From NCBI GenBank assembly GCA_038245435.1, contig JBBRSL010000004.1:1-45832 (forward strand): a DNA stretch of 45,832 bases, written 5' to 3'. Shown piece after piece: positions 38,367 to 45,832 of this stretch. Position 1 is the stretch's first letter; every line of letters starts with the position of its first letter. Below the pieces are notes generated by a model. It was not told the origin of the DNA, searched no databases, and saw only the letters and a program-made list of their open reading frames with translations. This stretch comes from JBBRSL01 sp038245435. Lineage in GTDB: Bacteria; Patescibacteriota; Saccharimonadia; Saccharimonadales; CAIOMD01. A program made the position numbers and the translations under genes.

Positions 38367-41324
38367 ATGGCGCCAACTGTTCTTATCACCCTCGGCGTTA
38401 TCGTCGTACTCGGCCTAAGTGTCGGGTTGTATCTGTTTTGGAAGACTCGTCAATTGATGCGAGAGGCGAAAAATTACGAACGTGGCCTGAAAATGGTCCC
38501 GCTACTTATACATTTGCCACCAACGAGTGGCGATGTCGAAGACAACGGGCGCGATGCACGTGATGTCGTAGATGAGAACATATCAAAAGCACAGGTAATG
38601 TATAACATTATCGCGAGCACCACGAAAAAGGGCTTTAAAAGCAAGTTCTATGGGCAGCGTCATATAAGCTTTGAAATTGTTGCCCAGCGGGGCATTGTAT
38701 CGTTTTATACGGCGGTGCCTGTAGCGCTTGTATCGCTCGTTGAACAAGCTGTTGTTAGTGCCTATCCGAGCGCTCGACTCGAAGAAGTCACTGAGCATAA
38801 TATATTTAGCCCAGTCGGTAAAATTAGTGGCACCATAGGTGGTGAACTGGTACTTAAAGAATCATTTGCCTACCCAATTTCAACTTACCAAGATAGCAAG
38901 CGTGATGCGATGCAGACACTACTGAATGCCTTGTCGACGCTTGATAAAGAGGACGGTGTGGGTGTACAAATTTTAGTACGACCAGCACATGATAGTTGGC
39001 GAAAAGTGGCAGGCATCGAAGCGGGCAAGCGCCGTAAAGGCCAGAAAACGAAAAAAGGTGGTGACTTAGCATTTTGGTGGATTCGCCAAATTTTTACGGC
39101 ACCTGTAAAACCACCCGAGGATAAGAGTGGCAAAGACCCAGAAAAGATGCCCGACCCGGTTTCTTCGACAGATTCAGCAGCTGCAGATGCCATTGAAGCT
39201 AAAATGGCGCAAGTTGGTTATGAAGTATTGGTGCGTGTTATTGCATCGTCAAATTTATCGCAGCGTTCGCAGGCTTTGTTGCAAAACGCAATTGCGACGT
39301 TTTCGTTGTTTGACGCGCCAGGCAAGAATGGCTTTAAATTTGTGCCTGCTAAAGATATTGATAGCTTTGTAACGGCCTATATACTACGATTCTTTCCTGC
39401 TGAGCAAAACACCAATATATTGAACGCCACGGAACTTGCAACAATATTCCACTTTCCGGATTCGAGTAATATCCCGACAACGGGGCTTACGCGCCAGTCA
39501 TCGAAACAAGTTGATGGACCGCGCAACATGTTGGATGATGGCTTACTCCTGGGCTACAACGTCTTTAGGGGCGCCAAAAAACCGATTCGTTTAAGCGAGA
39601 ATGATCGTCGTCGTCACATGTATGTCGTGGGGCAGACTGGCACAGGTAAGTCGACTTTCCTTGAAAATATGGCACTTCAGGACATGCTAGAAGGCCGTGG
39701 GTTTGCATTTGTGGACCCACATGGTGATACGGCCGAAAAGCTGCTGGGAATGATACCAAAAGAGCGCACAGAAGACGTTATTTATTTCTGTCCATCGGAC
39801 ATGGATTACCCGCTTGGCCTGAACCTATTTGAGTTCGATACGCCGCAACAAAAAGACTTTATTATTCAAGAAGTTATTGGCATGTTAGTTAAGTTGTATG
39901 ACCCGCAAAACCAGGGAATTATTGGGCCGCGGTATGAGCATATTTTTCGAAATTGTGCGCTGCTTTTGATGTCCGATCCGGGCGGCAGTACCTTTATTGA
40001 TATTCCAAAAGTACTGATTGATAACGACTTTATGAAGCAGAAACTGAAGTATGTGACTGACCAAAATGTGCTCGATTTTTGGACAAAAGAATGGCCGAAC
40101 TCACAGCGCAGCAATGATGCTGGCGAAGTAACGAGCTGGGTTGTTAGTAAATTCGGTGCGTTTTTATCAAATGAAATGATGCGAAATATCATTGGTCAAA
40201 CCAAGAGCTCGTTTGATATGCGCGACATTATGGATAACCGAAAAATCTTACTCGTGAATTTGAGCAAAGGTCTTTCGGGTGAATTGAACTCAAAGCTTTT
40301 GGGTATGATTTTTGTGATGAAGTTTCAGGCTGCTGCTATGAGTCGGTCTAACATTCCTGAAGACGAACGCCGTGACTTTAGTTTGTATGTCGATGAGTTT
40401 CAAAACTTTTCGACAGATTCATTTGCAACCATTTTGAGCGAGGCTCGAAAATATCGCTTGAACTTAATCGTTGCCAACCAGTTTATTAGTCAGTTGAGTG
40501 ACGAGATTCGTGATGCCTTGTTTGGTAACATTGGTACCATTATTTCGCACCGTGTTGGCACTGCTGATGCCGAAGTTTTAGTAAAGAAGTTTCAGCCAAT
40601 TTTTGACATCGATGACTTGCAACAAATGCCGAACTATAACGCTGTTGTAAGCATGCTTATTGGCGGTGTGCCAACACAACCGTTTAGCATGGCTGACTTG
40701 CCGGCGCTGGGCCATAGTAACCCGCAGCTCCTACTCGCCTTAAAGCAATTATCTGCGGCTAAGTTTGGCCGACCAAAGGCCCAAGTCGACGCCGAAATTG
40801 TAGCCCGCCTAAAGACCGAAGAACCGCCAAAACCAAGCTTTGGTACGTCGCCTGGAAGTAGCCCATTTGGGCCACCAAAAGCTGCAGCTGGGGGCTCATC
40901 ATTCTTAGATGAGTGGCTGGCAAAACGTAAAGCGGCAGGCGGACCAGCACCTGGACAATCTGCCAAGCCAACACTAACGAAAGTCGACTTGCCTCCTTCG
41001 CCAGTAGCACCAATTACACCGTCTGGAGCCCAACAAGCACAGCCAACGATTGATATTAATACTGCCGCTAAACATGTTTCGTATGACAGTGATCAACGCA
41101 ATATATCGAGTAGCTCATTAGACGCGGCTGAGGCGAGCTCTATTGCTGAGAAAATAAAGCAAAAGCTTGGTACAACTGACAGTGCAATTGCTGCTCAGGA
41201 TGTCATACCCGAAAAGAAGCCCGAACCAAAGAAACCAAGTGACGGTGAACTGCAACATGATGACACGATTTATATTGATAAAGAAGGTAACTTTAGTACC
41301 GCAAATGAGCCTAAAGTATCGTGA
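38367..41324 (+). CDS. HerA/VirD4/TraG-like membrane ATPase
   Basis: Encodes 985 residues. An N-terminal membrane segment (about 4-25) is followed by a large domain of about 370 residues. The ATPase core has Walker A MYVVGQTGTGKSTFLEN near residue 425 and Walker B SLYVDEFQNFSTDSF near 675, plus the EARKYRLNLIVANQF segment typical of TraG/VirD4/TraC-type proteins. The C-terminal 190 residues are Pro-rich and disordered. Such ATPases move DNA or protein at the membrane. No other type IV secretion genes are here, so substrate and partner are unknown. It ends in a 4-bp overlap with umuD. Confidence 0.85.
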   Translation: MAPTVLITLGVIVVLGLSVGLYLFWKTRQLMREAKNYERGLKMVPLLIHLPPTSGDVEDNGRDARDVVDENISKAQVMYNIIASTTKKGFKSKFYGQRHISFEIVAQRGIVSFYTAVPVALVSLVEQAVVSAYPSARLEEVTEHNIFSPVGKISGTIGGELVLKESFAYPISTYQDSKRDAMQTLLNALSTLDKEDGVGVQILVRPAHDSWRKVAGIEAGKRRKGQKTKKGGDLAFWWIRQIFTAPVKPPEDKSGKDPEKMPDPVSSTDSAAADAIEAKMAQVGYEVLVRVIASSNLSQRSQALLQNAIATFSLFDAPGKNGFKFVPAKDIDSFVTAYILRFFPAEQNTNILNATELATIFHFPDSSNIPTTGLTRQSSKQVDGPRNMLDDGLLLGYNVFRGAKKPIRLSENDRRRHMYVVGQTGTGKSTFLENMALQDMLEGRGFAFVDPHGDTAEKLLGMIPKERTEDVIYFCPSDMDYPLGLNLFEFDTPQQKDFIIQEVIGMLVKLYDPQNQGIIGPRYEHIFRNCALLLMSDPGGSTFIDIPKVLIDNDFMKQKLKYVTDQNVLDFWTKEWPNSQRSNDAGEVTSWVVSKFGAFLSNEMMRNIIGQTKSSFDMRDIMDNRKILLVNLSKGLSGELNSKLLGMIFVMKFQAAAMSRSNIPEDERRDFSLYVDEFQNFSTDSFATILSEARKYRLNLIVANQFISQLSDEIRDALFGNIGTIISHRVGTADAEVLVKKFQPIFDIDDLQQMPNYNAVVSMLIGGVPTQPFSMADLPALGHSNPQLLLALKQLSAAKFGRPKAQVDAEIVARLKTEEPPKPSFGTSPGSSPFGPPKAAAGGSSFLDEWLAKRKAAGGPAPGQSAKPTLTKVDLPPSPVAPITPSGAQQAQPTIDINTAAKHVSYDSDQRNISSSSLDAAEASSIAEKIKQKLGTTDSAIAAQDVIPEKKPEPKKPSDGELQHDDTIYIDKEGNFSTANEPKVS

Positions 41325-41725
41325 CCGATAGTGACGATAAGCCCACGTTACTGGCTGGGTTTCTACAAGCTGGATTTCCGAGCCCTGGCGAAGATTTAGA
41401 AGGTTCGCCGCTCGATACGAATGCGCTTTTAGTGCGCAACCCAGCAGCAACTTTTTTTATGCGAGTTAGTGGTCAATCAATGCGCGATGCCGGCATTTAC
41501 GAAGGTGATATTGTGGTGATTGATAAGTCGTTGGTAGCTAAGAATGGTGATACTGTTGTGGCTATAATTAATGGTGATTACACACTTAAAAAATTACTCA
41601 CTAGCAAGGGCAGAGCCCCAAAACTTGCGCCTGCGAATGCTGATTTTGAAGCTCTGGAAATGTCCGGTAATGATGAAATGACAATCTGGGGTGTGGTAAC
41701 TTTTGTGATTCGTAGCGTGCACTAA
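41321..41725 (+). CDS. umuD: UmuD-like S24 peptidase, polymerase V subunit
   Basis: Encodes 134 residues, shorter than LexA and the right size for UmuD. The self-cleavage region AGFPSPGEDLEG has Ala-Gly in place of Cys-Gly. The nucleophile Ser is in VSGQSMRDAGI and the general-base Lys in INGDYTLKKL. UmuD is cut with help of RecA-ssDNA and then binds UmuC. GTG start overlaps the ATPase stop (GTGA), so the two are co-translated. No LexA box was recognised upstream. Confidence 0.92.
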   Translation: MTDSDDKPTLLAGFLQAGFPSPGEDLEGSPLDTNALLVRNPAATFFMRVSGQSMRDAGIYEGDIVVIDKSLVAKNGDTVVAIINGDYTLKKLLTSKGRAPKLAPANADFEALEMSGNDEMTIWGVVTFVIRSVH

Positions 41726-41750
41726 TAGTAGGGCAGGATACAATACGTAT

Positions 41751-43016
41751 ATGGCAGTGGCACTTATTGATTGTGATAACTTTTTTGCGTCGTGTGAGCG
41801 CATTATGCAACCACGCCTTGCGAATGTTCCAGTTGCTGTTTTGTCGAATAATGACGGTTGTGTGATTGCGCGAACGAATGAAGTGAAAGCTGCGGGTGTG
41901 ATGATGGGGCAGCCGTATCATGAGTGTGAACAAATGCTCAAAACTATTGGGGCCGAAGTCGTTTCGGCTAATTTCTTGCTGTATCGTGGCTGCGCGAAAC
42001 GTCTACAAACGGTGTTGAAAAACGTGCCAAATACCGGCATTGAAGTCTATTCGATTGATGAATCTTTTTTATTTTTTGATGATACGCGGATTGATGACGT
42101 TTTAGTGTGGGCGGCTGATTTACGAAAACTTATTTTTGACTGGACGGGCATACTGGTAACGATTGGCGTGGCACATACCCGAGCATTGGCTAAAGTAGCG
42201 GTCCACGCCAGCAAAAAAAGTGAATCGCACGTTGCTGACCTACGCGATATTGAGGCGGCTTCGACAAAGGCAACTTTACAGGCTTTAGCGATACGGGATG
42301 TGTGGGGTGTGGGGCGACGGCTTGCGCCAAAGCTGCAGGTTGCGGGTATCCGAACGGCATGGGATTTAGCCTGCTTAGAGCCGCAGAGCCCCGCCTTGAA
42401 ATTACTCAATAGTACCGGTAGGCAGCTTGTTGAAGAGCTTAAGGGTTGGTCGTCGGTCCCGGTGCCTGCCAAAGATGCCCAAAAAACCATGGCTTTTACC
42501 CGTTCTTTTGGCGAAGCAATAACAGAGCTTGATGACCTACGTAGTGCGCTTGGGAGCTTTGCGGATAGTTTGGCGGGCAAATTACGCCATCAGAGCCTCT
42601 TAGCGGGCCATGTAAGCGTTTTTGTGCGCTATCGTGACGAAGAGGCTGGCCGCTATGGTAAGGCCGTATACGCAGAGCGTACGGTGGCGCCAACGTCTGA
42701 TGTCTTTGCGCTCGAAACTGCCGTACAGGCCATGGCTGCCGATATATTTGAACCGCATTTGCGCTATAAAAAAGCCGGCGTCATTTTGAGCGCGTTAAGT
42801 TCGGCGGACCGTTATCAAATACCACTTTATGCAGAAATTTCAGCACTTGATAAAAGTGATTCATTGATGCGCGCAATTGATGCTGTTAATGAAAAAACTG
42901 CACTCCGTTTACAGTCGGCAGTTACGCTTTTAGGTAGTCAAGGTTGGCGTGGAAAAAGACAAAAGTTGAGCCCGTATGACCATGCGAGTTGGCAAACAAT
43001 TCCAAAAGTTTTTTAG
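41751..43016 (+). CDS. umuC: DNA polymerase V catalytic subunit UmuC (Y family)
   Basis: Encodes 421 residues, the full UmuC length. Catalytic carboxylates are in ALIDCDNFFASCE and VYSIDESFLF. The palm, thumb (VWGVGRRLAPKLQ, a helix-hairpin-helix) and little-finger regions are all present, with the UmuC-specific C-terminus. It copies past lesions at the cost of errors. A TACAAT box (41739-41744) lies 6 bases before the ATG, so it may also be made from its own leaderless mRNA. It overlaps the convergent gene at 43013 by 4 bp. Confidence 0.96.
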   Translation: MAVALIDCDNFFASCERIMQPRLANVPVAVLSNNDGCVIARTNEVKAAGVMMGQPYHECEQMLKTIGAEVVSANFLLYRGCAKRLQTVLKNVPNTGIEVYSIDESFLFFDDTRIDDVLVWAADLRKLIFDWTGILVTIGVAHTRALAKVAVHASKKSESHVADLRDIEAASTKATLQALAIRDVWGVGRRLAPKLQVAGIRTAWDLACLEPQSPALKLLNSTGRQLVEELKGWSSVPVPAKDAQKTMAFTRSFGEAITELDDLRSALGSFADSLAGKLRHQSLLAGHVSVFVRYRDEEAGRYGKAVYAERTVAPTSDVFALETAVQAMAADIFEPHLRYKKAGVILSALSSADRYQIPLYAEISALDKSDSLMRAIDAVNEKTALRLQSAVTLLGSQGWRGKRQKLSPYDHASWQTIPKVF

Positions 43017-43591
43017 CGTCGAACTGAGTGTTTTTTGTAGCGGTTTCCGCGGCGAACTGAAAAGCCAGCGACGATAAATTCAGCGACGACACCAACTGCA
43101 AAACCGATAACAAAGAGCGCCATAAATAAGCTATTTGGAACTTCGAATCCATACTGTCTTGCAATATACAGTGTGCCGATACTGCCAATAAGCGCTACAA
43201 GGCCACCGCCAAGTAAACCACTCGGACGAGCAATGGTTTTAGCGCCAACTTCACTGACTTTTTCGACGGTTGGTGCGTGGATAATGCTACTAAATTTTCG
43301 CTCACGCTTGGTTAGGTGCCGGCGCACGTAGCGCATGGTTTCTTTGTAACGAATGGTCTTGAGTTCTTTGGTTACATGTTGGGTCGTGGGTTCGTCCTCG
43401 ACGGTTTCACCGCGTGTTTTTTCGGCTTCTACGGCTTGCGTATCAATGTTGTGACGTATCTCATCAAGCGCTTCGGCATGTTCGTGTCGAGCGCGTTTTG
43501 CTGCTTCGTGCTTATCGTTAATAAGCTCATTGTTATGGGCTGTTTCGTGGGCGGGTTGATGTTCGTGCGAGCTGGTTAGCTTTTCGCTCAT
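43013..43591 (-). CDS. two-TM membrane protein with long charged N-terminus
   Basis: Encodes 192 residues. The first 110 are His/Glu/Lys/Arg-rich and helical, probably cytoplasmic. Two membrane segments follow (about 122-143 and 152-175), with a basic C-terminus. No family is recognised. Its start overlaps the stop of the LPNTG protein (TAATG), so the two are one operon. Confidence 0.6.
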   Translation of the reverse strand: MSEKLTSSHEHQPAHETAHNNELINDKHEAAKRARHEHAEALDEIRHNIDTQAVEAEKTRGETVEDEPTTQHVTKELKTIRYKETMRYVRRHLTKRERKFSSIIHAPTVEKVSEVGAKTIARPSGLLGGGLVALIGSIGTLYIARQYGFEVPNSLFMALFVIGFAVGVVAEFIVAGFSVRRGNRYKKHSVRR

Positions 43592-45570
43592 TACATGCCT
43601 CCTGTGCTGTATTCGTGATGAATTATTTCGAGTTCATGGGTCATAAGTCGACTGCGGTAGAAGAAGTAACCGACAACCATCACAACGAGTACGGTGATGA
43701 ACATAGATGAGCTTGGGCCAGTATTCGGTAGGGTTGTGGCAGCTTGTTCGACAACTTTGCTGGTAGGTTTGTCGAGCTTTACGTTTACGTCACGACCATA
43801 TTTGTTATGCAGAATATAGTCGTATGACAATGGGTTTGAAAGCGATACGGGCGTTGCAGGCACAGGGTCTTTAATTTTAACGGTGAAAGTTTTTTCGACT
43901 TTTTCACCAGGTTTAATGGTCGTTTGACCCCACGATAAGAAGCCGGTCTGGGCATTAAACGTCGCGTCACCTCTATCAACTAAATCAGCGTATTCAAGGA
44001 TATCGGCTATGCTTTCGCCGTATTCACCGTCGAGCACTAACGTTGCCGGTGCATCGCCCGTATTTTCGATTGAGATTGTGTAGCGAAGTGTGTCGCTTGG
44101 CTTGGCAGTAGTGTTGTTCGCGTCACCAATTTTTTGGGTGAGATTACTGACAACTTTGTCAGTAATCAGGCGGGCAACGGGTGTTGCGGGCTTGTCTATT
44201 TCTTCGGTTAAAGCGCAGCCTTGAGTAGCTTGTACGGTGCCTGTTTTTGCAACGACGTCAGCGCGTATTTTGTAAGTGCCTGGCCCGGCGAAGGTATAGC
44301 TGTAGACTTGCGTGGTGGCGCCGGCAGCGACGGGCTGGCTGGCAACTTTTTTGTCGTTTATGTAGTAGTCAACTTGCTTAGCTGCAGCGCCAGGCTGCAA
44401 AATAATTGTTGTTTGAAACTTGCGAATATTCCAAGCTGGTTCGCCAATAATACTAAGATTTTGACAGCTGAGTTGTGGAATCTTGCAAGCTTGATTGTAG
44501 GGCAGTGTTGAGCCGTCTGGGCACGTCACGGTGCAGGCTGCGACACCACCAGCTGGAATCGGTAAGCCGGTGCCAGGACAGGTTGGTTTGTCGATAACCA
44601 CACAACGAGCTGAAGCCGAATTTGTTGAGGAGGCTGCCGCGCTATTGCTGGCGTCGATGCTGCTGGCGTTACACACCTTGAGGCTTGGTGCCGTAATGTT
44701 TTTTGCTTTTAATGTGAGGGTAATGGCATACCATTTGTCGGTTGGCGGTAAAACACTGCCACTATTGGCGATGCGCCAGGTCAGTACTTGACCACTCCGG
44801 GTAAGGTTAAGATCAACTGTACTTTTGAAACTAACGTATTCGAATTCAGGAGCTAATTTATCACTGATAGCCACATTATTGGCCATCGCCAGGCCTTTGT
44901 TACGGAATTGAATTTGGTACTTCACAATATCGCCGGGCGTTACGGCACTTGCGGTACTGCGCGTTTTTATGATTTCGAGGTCTGGTTTTTTAGCGCCTTT
45001 TTCGAACACAATATTGCCGCAACCTTTGAGAAGAATCCAAAATGTAAAGCCATAAGTACTAGTGCCTTTCAGTGCTGGGTAGCCATTTGGGTATTGTCCT
45101 TGGCGCCAATATTCGAGCGGGAACTCATATATACCACCATCACTTGCGCCAGGTATCTTTACAAAGGTGTCGGGGAACTTAGTCGTGGTGCGAGAGGTGT
45201 TGGTGTAGTCTTTGGATGAACTTTCTTTAATAGTTGTCAGCGTGGCTTTATTTATTTGTACGTCGGTAATGCCATAGTGGTTAAAGATTGCCTGTATATC
45301 GCGGCGCCCGAGTTGGTCGCGGTTTTTTGTATAAGCATCGAGCACGTCTTTACGGGTAGTGGCGCCGTACACGATATCACCCGAGCTTGTTGCTAATGAG
45401 GCTTTTGATGGCGAAAATACGGCAAACATTTGGACGAGCATGGTTAGTGCAATCAAAATAAAACCAGCACGACGAAGAATCGTTTCTTGGCGAAGGCGGT
45501 GTACATAAAAAGCTACCTGCCCAAGTAACGGGGGTTGGAATGGCAAATTCGTGATTAATTTTTTAAACAT
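43591..45570 (-). CDS. LPXTG-anchored surface protein with DUF11-like domains
   Basis: Encodes 659 residues. A membrane or signal segment lies at about 32-55 (RAGFILIALTMLVQMFAVF). The exterior part carries two DUF11-like beta domains (TPGDIVKYQIQFRNKGLAMA and KPSDTLRYTISIENTGDAPA), with an Ig/PKD-like domain between them and a Cys-rich patch. The C-terminus has LPNTG near residue 615, a membrane segment and RSR. That is a standard sortase signal, though the tail after it is longer than usual. It is the only clear LPXTG protein here and a likely client of a sortase such as that at 363-1151. Confidence 0.85.
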   Translation of the reverse strand: MFKKLITNLPFQPPLLGQVAFYVHRLRQETILRRAGFILIALTMLVQMFAVFSPSKASLATSSGDIVYGATTRKDVLDAYTKNRDQLGRRDIQAIFNHYGITDVQINKATLTTIKESSSKDYTNTSRTTTKFPDTFVKIPGASDGGIYEFPLEYWRQGQYPNGYPALKGTSTYGFTFWILLKGCGNIVFEKGAKKPDLEIIKTRSTASAVTPGDIVKYQIQFRNKGLAMANNVAISDKLAPEFEYVSFKSTVDLNLTRSGQVLTWRIANSGSVLPPTDKWYAITLTLKAKNITAPSLKVCNASSIDASNSAAASSTNSASARCVVIDKPTCPGTGLPIPAGGVAACTVTCPDGSTLPYNQACKIPQLSCQNLSIIGEPAWNIRKFQTTIILQPGAAAKQVDYYINDKKVASQPVAAGATTQVYSYTFAGPGTYKIRADVVAKTGTVQATQGCALTEEIDKPATPVARLITDKVVSNLTQKIGDANNTTAKPSDTLRYTISIENTGDAPATLVLDGEYGESIADILEYADLVDRGDATFNAQTGFLSWGQTTIKPGEKVEKTFTVKIKDPVPATPVSLSNPLSYDYILHNKYGRDVNVKLDKPTSKVVEQAATTLPNTGPSSSMFITVLVVMVVGYFFYRSRLMTHELEIIHHEYSTGGM

Positions 45571-45832
45571 TTTATTTTTTGTATATGTATATAAGAGCTT
45601 CTACTAGTATTCAACCATAATTCAATGTGTTCACGCAAGTGCGACCTTCGAATAAATACCTTCATTATTTATGCCGCATCTCATCGGCCCAAAATCTCCA
45701 TTCCTCACTTATCGTATCGACGGATATGATTCACTCGGAAGCAAAGATTTTTGGCTCGCTGATTGAGTAACCTAAAATTATGAATACATTTATTCAAAGC
45801 TCACCGCTTATGGTTGTGCAAAACAAATCTAA
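45571..45832. other. end of window; possible start of a plus-strand gene
   Basis: The first part should hold the promoter of the minus-strand LPNTG gene (A/T-rich, TATATAC near 45583-45595). An ATG at 45780 opens a frame of 17 codons that runs off the end of the window, too short to judge. Nothing else is seen. Confidence 0.25.

Noticed and set aside
42047..42580. Minus-strand ORF of 177 codons inside umuC
   Set aside because: umuC is unmistakable on the other strand; the antisense frame has no recognisable domain and no start signals.
1..45832. CRISPR arrays, insertion sequences or prophage
   Set aside because: No spaced direct repeats of CRISPR size, no transposase, and no phage structural genes were seen. 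The lone tyrosine recombinase looks like a chromosomal Xer protein.

Overview
The window looks like a piece of a Candidatus Saccharibacteria (TM7/CPR) chromosome. This is inferred from gene content and style and was not tested by search. Supporting signs are short intergenic gaps, standard use of UGA as stop (which argues against Absconditabacteria and Gracilibacteria), a large Gram-positive-style type IV pilus locus, MurT/GatD peptidoglycan amidation, an LPXTG surface protein with a sortase-like protein, and many genes whose -10 box sits 6-9 nt before the start codon, implying leaderless mRNAs.

Layout. 1-2,337: the end of a repeat-rich surface protein, a sortase-like protein, and ychF on the minus strand. 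2,448-16,486: a type IV pilus locus with a TPR protein, a large secreted protein, pilM, pilN, pilO, a small membrane protein, pilB, pilT, pilC, major pilin, pilD, three pseudopilins and a PilX-like protein. 16,490-25,032: a tyrosine recombinase (minus), uppP, ndk, tRNA-Arg, a PH-domain protein, a parvulin foldase, tRNA-Asp/Thr/Gly, two glycosyltransferases, an NrdR-like repressor, a previously hidden 41-codon gene with its own strong promoter and terminator, and tRNA-Val. 25,033-34,577: a hairpin array after tRNA-Val, a three-box DnaA cluster, a candidate structured RNA, thrS, an alkyltransferase-like gene, miaA, murT-gatD, a winged-helix regulator, an MBL-fold protein, rpmB, an M50 protease, a second candidate RNA, tRNA-Pro with a decayed tRNA-like tail, a carbinolamine dehydratase/RNase HI fusion, and rnpB. 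34,598-37,520: infC-rpmI-rplT (minus; infC starts with AUU), a broken yifB/comM, and two divergent candidate RNAs flanking a very AT-rich gap. 37,548-45,832: small hypothetical genes, a HerA/VirD4-like ATPase joined to umuD and umuC, and on the minus strand a two-TM protein and an LPNTG-anchored surface protein.

How it works together. The pilus genes form a complete assembly machine: M/N/O inner-membrane platform, extension and retraction motors, platform protein, prepilin peptidase, major and minor pilins. The sortase-like protein, LPNTG protein, uppP, murT/gatD and glycosyltransferases concern the cell wall and surface. infC/rpmI/rplT, rpmB, thrS, miaA, rnpB and six tRNAs serve translation. 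The umuDC and alkyltransferase-like genes concern DNA damage.

The most unusual signals are: heptamer-phased inverted repeats found at two intergenic sites and inside rnpB; hairpin arrays that run from a tRNA gene to a partial copy of its own 3' end; a hairpin that encloses the pilC ribosome-binding site and start codon; and four unannotated structured RNA candidates, two of which have near-consensus promoters.
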